Of a stretch of 64,000 nt of DNA, positions 31,357 through 40,659 are shown one piece after another. The stretch is from Lichenibacterium minor. GTDB taxonomy: Bacteria; Pseudomonadota; Alphaproteobacteria; Rhizobiales; Beijerinckiaceae. How positions within the stretch are numbered: position 1 is the first letter of the stretch; every line of letters starts with the position of its first letter. The notes below the pieces were generated by a model. That model made no database searches and had not been told where the DNA came from. It saw only the letters and a list, made by a program, of their open reading frames with translations. The DNA lies in NCBI RefSeq assembly GCF_004137685.1, contig NZ_QYBB01000018.1, positions 29,896 to 93,895 of the forward strand. Reading direction: 5' to 3'. The position numbers and the translations under genes were made by a program.

Positions 31357-32321
31357 CTGTAGTCTCCGGAGAACAGGTTGGGGAGCACGCCGGGAACGGG
31401 CGCTTCCAGGGCGAACAGGCCGCCCTCGTCGGGGTGGAGGGCGCGCTCCTCGGGCGACAGGGCGTGGTTCGCCGAGGTGACGAAAAGCGTCTTCAGGTCA
31501 GGGCCGCCGAGCGCCGGCATGGTCGGGTATTTCACCGGCAGCGGCACGCGCCGCTCGATCCGGCCTTCCGGGTCGAAGCGCAGCATTTCGCCGTTGGCGT
31601 AGATGCAGGACCAGTAGAAGCCCTCGGAATCCACCGTGGCGCCGTCCGGCCCGCCGGACGCGTCCTTCACCTCCACCTGGGCGAAGACGCGCTTGTTGGT
31701 GGGCGTGCCGGTGTCGAGGTCGTAGTCGTAGGCCCAGATCGTCTTGGGCTCGGTGTCGGCGTGGTACATGGTGCGCCCGTCGGGGCTCCAAGCGAGGCCG
31801 TTCGACATGGCGACGGGGTCCGTCACCGCGGTCCAGCGCCCGCCGCCGTCGTAGCGCCACAGCGGCGTCTTCTTCGCGTCCCCGCTCATGTCGCCGGGCT
31901 TCAGCGGCAGGTACATGGTGCCGCCGAAGAAGCGCCCGCGCGGGTCGCAGCGCCCGTCGTTGAACACGAACCGACGGGCGTCGAAGGGCGAATGCGCGAA
32001 GGGCGTCAGCGTGCCGGTGTCGAGCCTGATGTGGTAGAGCCCCGTGGCGAGGGCCACCATGGCGCCGCCGTCCCCGTCGAGGGCGTAGCAGCCGATCCAG
32101 GCCGGCATTTCCCAGGACACGTCGTTCCGGGTCGCGGGATCGAACATGTGGAGGGCGGGTTCGCGGATGTCGACCCAGAACAGCCTTTGGCTCCTCGCGT
32201 CCCAGCCGGGGCGCTCGCCGTTGAGCGCGCCGGCGCGCAGCAGCAGTTCCACCGGCACGGGCTTGTCCGCCGGGGCCTCGCCGCCGAGGGCGGAGCGAAT
32301 GAGCTGGGACACACTCTTCAT
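31353..32321 (-). CDS. SMP-30/gluconolactonase family lactonase
   Basis: A 322-residue six-bladed beta-propeller. Expected metal ligands are visible: Glu in LNGERPGWDARSQRLFWVDI, Asn in FVFNDGRCDPRGRFFGGTM, and the SNGLAWSPDGRTMYHADT motif (Asn and Asp). It would hydrolyse a sugar lactone such as gluconolactone with Ca or Zn. No signal peptide. Co-transcribed with the TPP enzyme and upstream of the GMC oxidoreductase set, consistent with aldose oxidation. An intergenic 90 bp separates it from the divergent glycosyltransferase. Confidence 0.85.
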   Translation of the reverse strand: MKSVSQLIRSALGGEAPADKPVPVELLLRAGALNGERPGWDARSQRLFWVDIREPALHMFDPATRNDVSWEMPAWIGCYALDGDGGAMVALATGLYHIRLDTGTLTPFAHSPFDARRFVFNDGRCDPRGRFFGGTMYLPLKPGDMSGDAKKTPLWRYDGGGRWTAVTDPVAMSNGLAWSPDGRTMYHADTEPKTIWAYDYDLDTGTPTNKRVFAQVEVKDASGGPDGATVDSEGFYWSCIYANGEMLRFDPEGRIERRVPLPVKYPTMPALGGPDLKTLFVTSANHALSPEERALHPDEGGLFALEAPVPGVLPNLFSGDYR

Positions 32322-32411
32322 GGTGGCGAAACGGAACCGCTGGAGCGAAGTTCCCGCCCGTCCTGTCCGATCGGCCGCCGGGCCCGTGACGCTTCCGGGC
32401 GCGGCCGCCGC

Positions 32412-33569
32412 ATGACCGTCGAAACCGCCCGTCCGGCGCGACTGCTCTTCGTCGTGACGGAAGACTGGTTCTTCGCGTCCCACTTCCTGTCGGTCGCCGT
32501 GGCGGCGCGCGCCGCCGGCTTCGACGTGGCCGTGACGGTGCGGGTGCGCGACCCCGCGCTGCGCCGCCGCATCGAGGCCGCCGGCGTGCGGGTGATCCCG
32601 TCGGCGCACGAGCGCGGGCATTTCGGGCCGCTGGCCATGCTCGGCCACGCGCGCGCCTTCGCGCGGCTGTTCCGCGCCGAGCGGCCCGACATCGTCCACC
32701 TCGTGTCGGTGCGGCTCGTCGTGCTCGCGGGCTTCGGCGCCCTGATGGCCGGCGTGCCGCGGCGCGTGCAGGCCGTGACGGGCCTCGGCCTGATGGGGGC
32801 GAGCCGGGGCGCCAAGGCGCGCGCCGCGCGCGCCGCGCTCGGCCGGCTGCTGCGCGGGCCGCTCGGGGGCAGCCGCGCCCACCACGTCTTCGAGAACCGC
32901 GAGGACCCCGTCCTGCTCGGGATGGACCCCGACGGTTCGCGCGTCACGGTGGTGGGGGGCGCCGGGATCGACCCGGCGCGCGAAACCGCGCAACCCCTGC
33001 CCCCGATGCCGCCGCTGCGCGCCGCCCTGGTGGCCCGCATGGTGCACTCGAAGGGCGTCGACGTGGCCGTCGAAGCGCTGCGGCGCGCCCGCGCGGCCGG
33101 GGCGCCCGTCGAACTGTCGCTGTACGGCGCGCCCGACCCCGAGAACCCCCGCGCCGTGACGGAGGAGCAGCTCCGCCGCTGGTCCGCCGAGCCCGGCATC
33201 GCGTGGCACGGGCATGCGGCGGACGTCGCCGCCGTGTGGCGGGCGCACCACGTCGTGCTGGTGCCGTCCCGCGGCGGCGAGGGCCTGCCGCGCTCGCTCC
33301 TCGAAGGCGCCGCGGCGGCCCGCGCCGTGCTCACCACCGCGACGCCGGGCTGCGCCACCTTCACCCGCGACGGGATCGAGGGCTTCGTGGTGCCGCCCGA
33401 CGACCCGGACGCGCTGGCCGACGCCCTCGTGACGCTGGCCCACGACCCGGCGCTGGTCGAGCGCTTCGCTCTGGCCGCCCGCGCCCGGGTGCTCGACGGC
33501 TTCACGGCGGAGCGGGTCGCGGCGGATTTCGTCGGCGTGTACCGGACCCTCGCGGAGGGGCTGCGGTGA
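32412..33569 (+). CDS. Glycosyltransferase family 4-like protein
   Basis: A 385-residue GT-B glycosyltransferase. LLFVVTEDWFFASHFLSVA opens the N-terminal domain, as in exopolysaccharide glycosyltransferases; PPLRAALVARMVHSKGVDVAVEAL starts the C-terminal GT1 domain, and VVLVPSRGGEGLPRSLLEGAAAARAVL holds the E-x7-E donor-site motif. Probably transfers a sugar to a lipid-linked or surface glycan. The stop overlaps the following methyltransferase start (GTGA). Confidence 0.85.
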   Translation: MTVETARPARLLFVVTEDWFFASHFLSVAVAARAAGFDVAVTVRVRDPALRRRIEAAGVRVIPSAHERGHFGPLAMLGHARAFARLFRAERPDIVHLVSVRLVVLAGFGALMAGVPRRVQAVTGLGLMGASRGAKARAARAALGRLLRGPLGGSRAHHVFENREDPVLLGMDPDGSRVTVVGGAGIDPARETAQPLPPMPPLRAALVARMVHSKGVDVAVEALRRARAAGAPVELSLYGAPDPENPRAVTEEQLRRWSAEPGIAWHGHAADVAAVWRAHHVVLVPSRGGEGLPRSLLEGAAAARAVLTTATPGCATFTRDGIEGFVVPPDDPDALADALVTLAHDPALVERFALAARARVLDGFTAERVAADFVGVYRTLAEGLR

Positions 33570-34219
33570 CGCCGATCCTCGACCGCGCGGCCTTCATCCG
33601 CGCCAACACGCGGCTCCTGCCCGTGCCGCAGGTGCCGGAGATCCGCCTCCACCTCGCCGACGACGCCACGGAGCTGTGGGCGAAGACCGAGGCCGACCTC
33701 GGGCAGTTGAACCTGCCGCCGCCCTTCTGGGCCTTCGCCTGGGCGGGCGGGCAGGCGCTGGGCCGCTACGTGCTCGACAACGCCGGTGAGGTGCGCCGCG
33801 CCCGCGTGCTCGACTTCGCGTCAGGGTCGGGGCTGGTCGGGATCGCCGCCGCCCTGGCCGGCGCGGCCCGGGTGGAGGCCGCCGACATCGACGCCTTCGC
33901 GCTCAGCGCCATCGCGCTCAACGCCGCCGGGAACGGCGTCGACGTGGACGCGCGGGGCGACGACCTCGTCGGCCGCGACGAGGGCTGGGACGTGGTGCTG
34001 GCGGCGGACATTTTCTACGAGCGCGACACCGCCGGCGCCGTCACGACCTGGCTGCGCGGCCTCGCGCGGCGCGGCGCCCGCGTGCTCGTGGGCGACCCGG
34101 GCCGCAGCTACTTCGACGCCACGGCCTTCGAACCCCTGGCCTCCTACGACGTGCCGGTGATGCGCTCGCTGGAGGACGCCGACGTCAAGCGCAGCGGCGT
34201 GTGGCGGGTGAAGGGCTGA
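33566..34219 (+). CDS. ETFB lysine methyltransferase-like class I methyltransferase
   Basis: A 217-residue SAM-dependent methyltransferase. PPPFWAFAWAGGQALGRYVLDN followed by RVLDFASGSGLVGIAAALAGA (SAM motif I), VEAADIDAFALSAIALNA (motif II) and WDVVLAADIFYERD match the METTL20/ETFB-KMT subgroup, whose members modify a lysine on electron-transfer flavoprotein beta. The substrate is not proven; related nicotinamide N-methyltransferase-like proteins share these motifs. GTG start within the glycosyltransferase stop. Confidence 0.8.
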   Translation: MTPILDRAAFIRANTRLLPVPQVPEIRLHLADDATELWAKTEADLGQLNLPPPFWAFAWAGGQALGRYVLDNAGEVRRARVLDFASGSGLVGIAAALAGAARVEAADIDAFALSAIALNAAGNGVDVDARGDDLVGRDEGWDVVLAADIFYERDTAGAVTTWLRGLARRGARVLVGDPGRSYFDATAFEPLASYDVPVMRSLEDADVKRSGVWRVKG

Positions 34220-34253
34220 GCCGTCGTCGTCCGACATCGCCCTCGGGGACAGC

Positions 34254-34268
34254 GGGGGCGGAGCCCCC
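34254..34268. terminator. Short GC hairpin between convergent genes
   Basis: GGGGGC and GCCCCC arms with a 3-base loop sit between the convergent methyltransferase and L,D-transpeptidase genes. No T-run follows, so a terminator role is only suggested by location. Confidence 0.3.
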
Positions 34269-34291
34269 GGCGTCGCTTCGCGGTCCGCGCT

Positions 34292-35728
34292 TCACTCGCC
34301 CGCGGGCGACAGCGCCACCGCGCTGGCGTCGAGGCCGGGCTTCCTGGCCGCCGAGGCCTGCGGGCCGGGCTTGGCGGCGGCCGGGGCCGCGGCCTGGGCG
34401 GCGGGCGCCGCATCCGGCGCGGGGACTTCGGCGCTGCCCATGACGCGATCGAAGAACGACCGCGTGGCGCTCTTCGGCTCGTCCTTGGCGTAGGCCGAGG
34501 GGGCCGCCGCGAAGGCGGCCGGGACCGTGCCGGTCACGTCGTCGGGCTTGGTGTCGGCCTTGTCGGTCCGGCCGGCGGACGCGGCCAGCACCGGCTTGGC
34601 GCCCTTGGCGGGCGGCTTGGCGGGGATGGCGGCGGCGAGGGCCACCACGGGCTCGGGCTTCCCCAACCCGTCCCCCACGGCCTTGCGGGCGGCGGCGATC
34701 TGCAGCGCCACCGGCTTGGCCTTGGGGGCGTCGTCGAGCACGAACTCGGTCGGCGCGGTCGCGATGGCGTCGGGGCGGCTGACCTCGGCGAAGCGATGCG
34801 CGAAGGCGGGGTTCTGCCCCCCGTCCTGGTACACGATGCGGACCGGCTTCACGCCCTGGGCGACGAGCTTTTTCACCTCGCCCTCGTCCCGGGCCTCCTT
34901 GTCGGTGACGGCGCGCAGCACCTCGTTGTCGAGGTCGAGCGGCGGGCAGGCCGATTCGGCGTCGAAGCTCGCGCCGCCCTTCGCCTTGGCGAAGACGTAA
35001 TGCTTGTTGCACACGCCGACCGGCGTCTGCATCCGGGTCACCTCGAACTCGTCGGCGCCCTTCTTCAGCTCACGCCAGAAGGCGATGTTGGGGTCGAGCC
35101 GGGCCTTGGCCATGTTCTCGGCCGTCATGCGGAACGGGAAGCTCTGCATCTGCACCGCGTGCTGCCCGCCCGCGAAGGCTTCCCGCATGATGGCGTAGAT
35201 TTCCTCGATCTGCCCGTCCGTCATGGAGAAGCAGCCCGCCGAGGAGCAGATGCCGTGCACCATGATGGAGCCGCCCGTGCGGCCCCAGGCGCGGTCGTAG
35301 GCGTTCGGATAGCCCACGTTGAACGACAGGTAATAGGCCGAGTTCGGGTTCATCGAGCCCGGCGTGACCGTGTAGAACCCTTCCGGCACCTGCCGGTCGC
35401 CTTCGCGCACCTTGGGGCCGAGCTGGCCGGACCAGCGGCACATCGGGAAGCTCTTCAGGAAGACGTAGCGGCCGTCCGCCCCCTGCTTCCAGACTTCGAG
35501 CTCCGCTTCCTTCTTGAAGGCGCGGATCAGCACGGGGGCGTTCTTGGTCGTGCCCTTGGCGGACATCGATTCCAGCGTCGCCTGCGGGATGGGGGAATAG
35601 GCGCGCGCGTTGCTGGACACGCCCAGGTCCTCCTCGCAGCCCGCCAACAGGGCCGCGCCGACCGCCAGGAGGGCGAAGCGGCCGAGGAACTTGAACGCGC
35701 GTCCTGCCCGCATGTCGCCGATGTCCAC
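34292..35728 (-). CDS. L,D-transpeptidase (YkuD) lipoprotein with disordered tail
   Basis: A 478-residue protein. A signal sequence ending LLAVGAALLAGC gives a lipoprotein cleavage site, so the enzyme is anchored in the periplasm. The YkuD domain spans about residues 80-225 with SIMVHGICSSAGCFSM carrying the catalytic His and Cys. It would make 3-3 crosslinks in peptidoglycan or attach proteins to it. Residues 300-478 are Ala/Pro/Lys-rich and look disordered. The GTG at 35728 is preferred because AGGGA lies eight bases upstream; the ATG at 35713 is the alternative. Confidence 0.85.
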   Translation of the reverse strand: MDIGDMRAGRAFKFLGRFALLAVGAALLAGCEEDLGVSSNARAYSPIPQATLESMSAKGTTKNAPVLIRAFKKEAELEVWKQGADGRYVFLKSFPMCRWSGQLGPKVREGDRQVPEGFYTVTPGSMNPNSAYYLSFNVGYPNAYDRAWGRTGGSIMVHGICSSAGCFSMTDGQIEEIYAIMREAFAGGQHAVQMQSFPFRMTAENMAKARLDPNIAFWRELKKGADEFEVTRMQTPVGVCNKHYVFAKAKGGASFDAESACPPLDLDNEVLRAVTDKEARDEGEVKKLVAQGVKPVRIVYQDGGQNPAFAHRFAEVSRPDAIATAPTEFVLDDAPKAKPVALQIAAARKAVGDGLGKPEPVVALAAAIPAKPPAKGAKPVLAASAGRTDKADTKPDDVTGTVPAAFAAAPSAYAKDEPKSATRSFFDRVMGSAEVPAPDAAPAAQAAAPAAAKPGPQASAARKPGLDASAVALSPAGE

Positions 35729-35902
35729 TGCTCGCGTCCCTGGTCGGATGTATGCCGGACCAACGGATGCCGTTTTAAGGCTTAAGCCCCCGTTACCGCA
35801 ACCCGCGCGGGTCGATCCCGAAAAGTTCCAGGCGGCCGGATGCATTTCGCGCCGAAATGCGGCTTCGCGGTGACTCCGGCGGACCTCCGCGCGCGCGGCG
35901 CG

Positions 35903-36289
35903 TCAGGCGGGGTCGTCCGTCAGCGGGCCTTCGGCCACGAAGCGCAGGTTGTCGTCGTCGAACTGGCCGTCCGCTTCCGCCGCCGCCTCGGGGTTCGCGT
36001 CGAGCCAGGCTTCGCCTTCCGCCCGGTGCTTCGGGCGGTCGGACAGGGTCCAGAGGCGCGCCTGCAGGGCCGAGCCGACGGGCGGGGCGTCCATCTTGGC
36101 GATAAGGTCGCCCACCACCTCGCGAGCATCGGGGCCGGGCTGCACGTCCGTCCGCCCGCGCTCGCGCTGGCCGCGGAAGGCGGCGACGAGGTCGGACACG
36201 ACGTCCCTCATCGTGGTCCAGTCCCCCGGGACCATGTCGTCGAGGAGGGCGGACGCGAAGCGGTCGATGGCGAGCGGGTGCAGCGGCAT
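35903..36289 (-). CDS. Hypothetical acidic protein
   Basis: A 128-residue protein that I do not recognise. It is acidic (many Asp/Glu, ending DGQFDDDNLRFVAEGPLTDDPA), with no membrane span or signal. The N-terminus MPLHPLAIDRFASALLDDMVPGD looks helical. It lies 59 bp downstream of accA on the same strand and could be co-transcribed with it. Confidence 0.6.
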   Translation of the reverse strand: MPLHPLAIDRFASALLDDMVPGDWTTMRDVVSDLVAAFRGQRERGRTDVQPGPDAREVVGDLIAKMDAPPVGSALQARLWTLSDRPKHRAEGEAWLDANPEAAAEADGQFDDDNLRFVAEGPLTDDPA

Positions 36290-36348
36290 GGCCCGACTGT
36301 CCCCGCCCCGGCGTCCCGGCGCAAGGGGTGCGGCACCGGGACGGTCCT

Positions 36349-37299
36349 TCAGCGCCGGCCGATGGCCAGGAACTTGTCGGCCCGCGCCGCCTGGATCTGC
36401 TCGCGCGACCAGCCGTCGAAGCCGCCCAGCGCCTCCTCGACGGCGTCGCCGGCCGCCGCGATGGCGGCCTCGGGGTCGCTGTGGGCGCCGCCGGCGGGCT
36501 CCTCGACGACGGAATCGATGATGGCGAAGCGCAGCAGGTCCTGCGCGGTGATCTTCATGGAGGTGGCGGCGTCCTGGGCCCGGGCGGGGTCTCGCCACAG
36601 GATCGAGGCCGCGCCTTCGGGCGAGATCACGCTGTAGATGGCGTGTTCCATCATGATCACGGCGTTGGCGGCCGCGATCGCGATGGCGCCCCCCGAGCCG
36701 CCCTCGCCGATGATCACCGCCACGTTGGGGACGCCGAGCTCGAGGCAGGTCTGGGTGGAGCGCGCGATGGCCTCGGCCTGGCCGCGCTCCTCCGCCTCGA
36801 TGCCCGGAAAGGCGCCCGCCGTGTCGACCAGCGACACCACCGGCAGGCCGAACCGGTCGGCCAGCTCCATCAGCCGGACCGCCTTGCGGTAGCCTTCGGG
36901 CTTGGCCATGCCGAAGTTGTGCCGGATGCGGCTGTCGGTGTCCGACCCCTTCTCCTGCCCGATGAGGCAGATCGACCGGCCGCGGAATCGCCCGAGCCCG
37001 CCGACGATGGCTTCGTCCTCGCCGAAGGCGCGGTCGCCCGCGAGGGGGGTGAAGTCGGTCATAAGGCTGCGGCAATAGTCGGAAAAGTGCGGCCGCTGCG
37101 GGTGGCGGGCCACCTGGGTCTTCTGCCAGGGCGTCAGCGTCTTGTAGAGCTCGGCCAGGGCCTGGGCGGCCTTGACCTCCAGCCGCGTCAGCTCGTCGCC
37201 GATCGGGATGGCGTCCTCGTTGCTGGCGACCTGCCGGAGCTCCTCGATCTTGGCCTCGATCTCGGCGACCGGCTTTTCGAAATCGAGGTAGAGGCGCAT
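36349..37299 (-). CDS. accA: Acetyl-CoA carboxylase carboxyltransferase subunit alpha
   Basis: A 316-residue protein of normal length. It transfers the carboxyl group from biotin to acetyl-CoA, making malonyl-CoA for fatty acid synthesis, in an A2B2 complex with AccD. Seen: an N-terminal helical region with LDFEKPVAEIEAKIEEL, GRFRGRSICLIGQEKG, GYRKAVRLMELADRFGLPVVSLVDTAGAFPG and VIIGEGGSGGAIAIAAAN. The other subunits are not in the window. A 249-bp region upstream is shared with the divergent Wzc-like gene. Confidence 0.95.
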   Translation of the reverse strand: MRLYLDFEKPVAEIEAKIEELRQVASNEDAIPIGDELTRLEVKAAQALAELYKTLTPWQKTQVARHPQRPHFSDYCRSLMTDFTPLAGDRAFGEDEAIVGGLGRFRGRSICLIGQEKGSDTDSRIRHNFGMAKPEGYRKAVRLMELADRFGLPVVSLVDTAGAFPGIEAEERGQAEAIARSTQTCLELGVPNVAVIIGEGGSGGAIAIAAANAVIMMEHAIYSVISPEGAASILWRDPARAQDAATSMKITAQDLLRFAIIDSVVEEPAGGAHSDPEAAIAAAGDAVEEALGGFDGWSREQIQAARADKFLAIGRR

Positions 37300-37548
37300 G
37301 GGATCCGGGGACTCGCGGGACGGTGCCGGGCGGCGGGAAGCGGCTGCCAGGCTTGGGACGGCGAGCGGGTTCGGGGGAGCCCGCTCGGGCCGGGCCGGGA
37401 AGGGCCCCGGCGGAAAGCGCGGGACCGTGACGGCTCGGACCACGCTCGTCAAGGCGGCACGCGGCGGAACGCGAGGTGAAGGACTGGTAACGATTCGTCC
37501 TTAACGTGCGGTGAAAGCCCTTCCGGCCGCCGGACGAGACAGCACCCC

Positions 37549-39216
37549 ATGCAGCCCCACCCCGCACCCTTCCGGCTCGCCGCCCCCGTGCTCCTGGCGG
37601 CGCTGGCCGCCGCCGCGGCGGCGTCGCCCGCCCGGGCCGATCCGCTCCCGATGGGCGGCGGGGCGTCGCTCGCCGACGGCGACGCCGCGCGGAACGCCGC
37701 CCTGCCGACGGCACGGGACCGCGCGGCCCGCGCCGCTGCGGCGGTCGAGGACCTCAAGCGCGAGCTCGCCCCCGGCCACCTCACCGACCCCATGCCGGAG
37801 GTCGACCGCACCTTCGGCCTGGCTGCCCTGCGCTCCGACTACGCCGATGCGCAGCGGCGGGCCGCCGGCTTCCGCGCCACCCTCGGGGACCGGCACCCCA
37901 CCCTGCTGGCAACCGAGGAGGTGATGGCCGGCCTCCGCGCCCAGCTCCTCGACGGCACCCGCAAGGCCCTGGCCTCGGCCGAGCGCGACGCCGCGGGGGC
38001 CCGTGCGGCCGTCGCGGCAGCCGAGCACGCTCCCGGCGCGACCGCCCACGCCGCGGCAGCCGACCACGCCCCCGGCGCGACCGCCCACGTCGCGGCGGCT
38101 TCGGCCGCGGTTGCCGCGGCCGATGCCACCGGCAGCGTCGCGGCCCCGCCCCGCCCCGCCGCCCGGACCAGTTCGCCGCTGTCGCTGCCGCCCGCGCCCG
38201 CCGAGCGCCGGGTGGCCGCCGAAGCGCCGCAGACCCGGGCAGCCGCGCCGGCGCACCACCTGTGGTCCATCCTCGCCGCCGGGCTCGCGGCGGCGGCGGC
38301 CACCGCCCTTCTGGCCGCCTGGGCGGCGTTCCGGCTCCTGCGCCGGCCGCGTGCCGCGCCGGCCGCGATGCCCCGCCTCGAACCCGCGCTGGCGACCCCG
38401 GCGGCCGAGGTCGCCGCTCCGGCGGTGGACGCCGACGGCGCCGACGGCGCGGCTCCGGCCGATCCCGTTCCGGTCCTGCGCCGCCTGGCGCTGCCGCGCT
38501 CGGCCGAAGCGCTGTCCGCCGCCTTCGCGGCGCCGGGCGGCGGGACCACGGGGGCGGCGGAGCTGCATGCCGCACTGCGCACGGGCTTCGGCGCCGCGGC
38601 GGCGGCCCGCATGACCGTGCTGGTGGCGCCGGCCGCGGGCCTGCCCGGGGCCGACGCCGACGCCGCGGCCCTCGCCCTGGCGCTGGCGGCGGCGGCGGAC
38701 GGCCGTCGCCCGCTGCTGATGGAAGCGCGCGCCGCGGGCCGCCTGCGCGGCACCTTCGTCCCCCCGGCGGCGGCCCCGGTCCTGGTCGAGGCCGCTGGGA
38801 CGACGCGCACGCTGTACCGGCTCGGGCCCGCGGGGGCGCCGGTGGGGCTGCTGCCGAGCGATGCCGGCGAAGCGGAAGCCGCGATGGCCGCCGCAGCCAG
38901 GCCCGGGACGGCGCGGCTGCGCGGGCTGGACGCCTTCGACACGATCGTGCTCGTGGGCGACGATGCCGCGACTTTGGCGACGAGCGCCGACCTCCTGCTC
39001 CTTGCCGCCCCCGCCGAGGCGACCGCCGAAGCCCTGTCGGCCGCGGCCCTGGCGCTGGGCGGCGGGGGCCGCGCCTGCGGTGCCGTGCTGATCGAGCCGG
39101 CGGCGCCGGCCCGGGCGCCGTCGCTTCCGCGCCGGCGGCCCGCCGCGGAAGCGACGGCGTCGCGCCTCGGGCTCCGCGGCAGCATCGAGCCCCATCGCCG
39201 CCGCGTCGGCGCCTGA
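37549..39216 (+). CDS. Degenerate Wzz/Wzc-like membrane protein
   Basis: A 555-residue Ala-rich protein (more than a third Ala). Residues 1-30 form a signal peptide. Residues 90-130 (LRSDYADAQRRAAGFRATLGDRHPTLLATEEVMAGLRAQL) resemble the coiled-coil and D-x-HP-x-L element of polysaccharide co-polymerases. A membrane span lies near 245-265, and the cytoplasmic part (330-520) resembles the Rossmann-like tail of Wzc-type kinases but has no Walker A or Tyr cluster. It is probably an inactive regulator of exopolysaccharide length. A 13-residue tandem repeat is at residues about 158-183. Confidence 0.6.
   Translation: MQPHPAPFRLAAPVLLAALAAAAAASPARADPLPMGGGASLADGDAARNAALPTARDRAARAAAAVEDLKRELAPGHLTDPMPEVDRTFGLAALRSDYADAQRRAAGFRATLGDRHPTLLATEEVMAGLRAQLLDGTRKALASAERDAAGARAAVAAAEHAPGATAHAAAADHAPGATAHVAAASAAVAAADATGSVAAPPRPAARTSSPLSLPPAPAERRVAAEAPQTRAAAPAHHLWSILAAGLAAAAATALLAAWAAFRLLRRPRAAPAAMPRLEPALATPAAEVAAPAVDADGADGAAPADPVPVLRRLALPRSAEALSAAFAAPGGGTTGAAELHAALRTGFGAAAAARMTVLVAPAAGLPGADADAAALALALAAAADGRRPLLMEARAAGRLRGTFVPPAAAPVLVEAAGTTRTLYRLGPAGAPVGLLPSDAGEAEAAMAAAARPGTARLRGLDAFDTIVLVGDDAATLATSADLLLLAAPAEATAEALSAAALALGGGGRACGAVLIEPAAPARAPSLPRRRPAAEATASRLGLRGSIEPHRRRVGA
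38020..38097 (+). repeat. Tandem 39-bp repeat inside the Wzc-like gene
   Basis: Two adjacent 39-bp units encode AEHAPGATAHAAA and ADHAPGATAHVAA. They differ at only a few bases. In-frame duplication in a linker; copy number may vary between strains. Confidence 0.85.
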
Positions 39217-39315
39217 CGCGCCCCGCAGCCCCGTCGGCAACGTTCCCCGCGCGCGGGCGTTGGATGGCCGTTGCGGGGGCGATCGGTGCCGTCGCGCGGC
39301 ATCGGAGACCAGGCC

Positions 39316-39657
39316 ATGGCGGATTCCAGCGGGACGAAGGTCGAGGCGGCGTCGGCGCCCGAAGGCCCGGAGGGCCAGAAGTACCTCGCCAGCGGACGGT
39401 CGCTGTCCATGCGGCTGTGGGAAGGCGAGCCCACCGGCGCCACCAAGGAGCCCGTCCGCCGCGACTACGAGACGGTGGGCTACGTCGTTTCCGGCCGCGC
39501 CGAGCTGGAGATCGAGGGCAAGACCACCGTCCTCGAGAAGGGATCTTCCTGGGTGGTGCCGAAGGGGGCGGCCCACACCTACCGCATCCTGGAAACCCTC
39601 ACCGCCGTCGAGGCGACCGCGCCGCCGGCCGAATCGCACGGCCGCGACGCGGTCTGA
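39316..39657 (+). CDS. Cupin-domain protein
   Basis: A 113-residue single-cupin beta-barrel: YETVGYVVSGRAELEIEGKTTVLEKGSSWVVPKGAAHTYRI shows the G-x5-G-x2-P-x-G-x2-H second motif. The first motif has only Glu and few of the usual His ligands, so metal binding may be weak. Substrate unknown; such proteins often act as small sensors or isomerases. It stands alone between the Wzc-like gene and msrQ. Confidence 0.8.
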   Translation: MADSSGTKVEAASAPEGPEGQKYLASGRSLSMRLWEGEPTGATKEPVRRDYETVGYVVSGRAELEIEGKTTVLEKGSSWVVPKGAAHTYRILETLTAVEATAPPAESHGRDAV

Positions 39658-39779
39658 CGCCCGCGGAAGGCTCCGCCGTTCGGACGCGGGCCGAGGCGCC
39701 GTTCGCCGCGTCGCCTTGATGGCGACGCGGTCGCGCACCAAACTTGCATCATTGGCCCCGTGAACCCGAGCGACCATCG

Positions 39780-40649
39780 ATGCAGGCGCGTTTCCTTCCC
39801 TGGCTGGACCGCTCGGGCCGACTGTCGCCCTTGAAGCTCGCCGTCTTCGCGGCCCTGTTCGCGCCGGCGGTGTGGATCGCCGTGCAGTACGACCTCGGCT
39901 GGCTGAAGGCCGACGCGGTCAAGTCCGTCATCCACGAGTCGGGGGTGTGGGCCCTGCGCATCCTGCTCGTGTCCCTGGCCGTGTCGCCGCTGCGGCGCAT
40001 CGGGGGGTGGAACAAGCTCATCGCGGTCCGCCGCATGCTCGGCGTGGCGGTGCTGTTCTACGTGCTGGGCCATTTCGCCCTCTACATCGTCCAGCAGCGG
40101 GGCGACCTCGTCCATGTGGCGAGCGAGATCGCGCTGCGGTTCTACTTGACGGTCGGCTTCGTGGCGCTGCTGGGCCTGTCGGCGCTCGGCGCCACGTCCA
40201 CGGACGCCATGATCCGGCGCATCGGCCCGGCGCGCTGGAACCGGCTGCACGCCCTCGCCTATCCCATCGGCATCCTGGCGCTGCTGCACGACATGCTGCA
40301 GTCCAAGCTCGACGTGAGCGGGCCGCTGCTGCTGGCGGGACTGTTCCTGTGGCTGATGGGGTGGCGCGTGCTGCAGCGCGCGAAGCGCGGCGAAAGCCTG
40401 CCCGCCCTCGTCGCCCTGGCGGTCGCCGTCCCGGCCGTGACGGCGCTCTTCGAGGCCGCGTGGTATCACGCCCGCAACGGCGTCGCGGTGGCGGACGTCT
40501 TCGCCGCCGACCTGTCCTTCGACGACGGGCTGCGCCCGGTGTGGCTCGTGCTGATCGCCGGCCTCGCCGTCGTGGCGCTGCGCGTCGCGCGCCCGCTCTG
40601 GTCGCGCCGCCCGCGCGCCGCCCGGCCGGTCCGGGCCGCGGCCGAATGA
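39780..40649 (+). CDS. msrQ: Heme-binding membrane subunit MsrQ (YedZ-like)
   Basis: A 289-residue protein with six or more membrane spans from the ferric-reductase-like transmembrane family. His residues in VLGHFALYIV and NRLHALAYPIGILALLHDMLQ are positioned to hold heme b. In bacteria MsrQ passes electrons from quinol to the periplasmic methionine-sulfoxide reductase MsrP. The usual msrP neighbour is not present on either side, so MsrP is elsewhere or the protein serves another partner. The next gene starts 10 bp after the stop. Confidence 0.82.
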   Translation: MQARFLPWLDRSGRLSPLKLAVFAALFAPAVWIAVQYDLGWLKADAVKSVIHESGVWALRILLVSLAVSPLRRIGGWNKLIAVRRMLGVAVLFYVLGHFALYIVQQRGDLVHVASEIALRFYLTVGFVALLGLSALGATSTDAMIRRIGPARWNRLHALAYPIGILALLHDMLQSKLDVSGPLLLAGLFLWLMGWRVLQRAKRGESLPALVALAVAVPAVTALFEAAWYHARNGVAVADVFAADLSFDDGLRPVWLVLIAGLAVVALRVARPLWSRRPRAARPVRAAAE

Positions 40650-40659
40650 GGAGCCCCTG

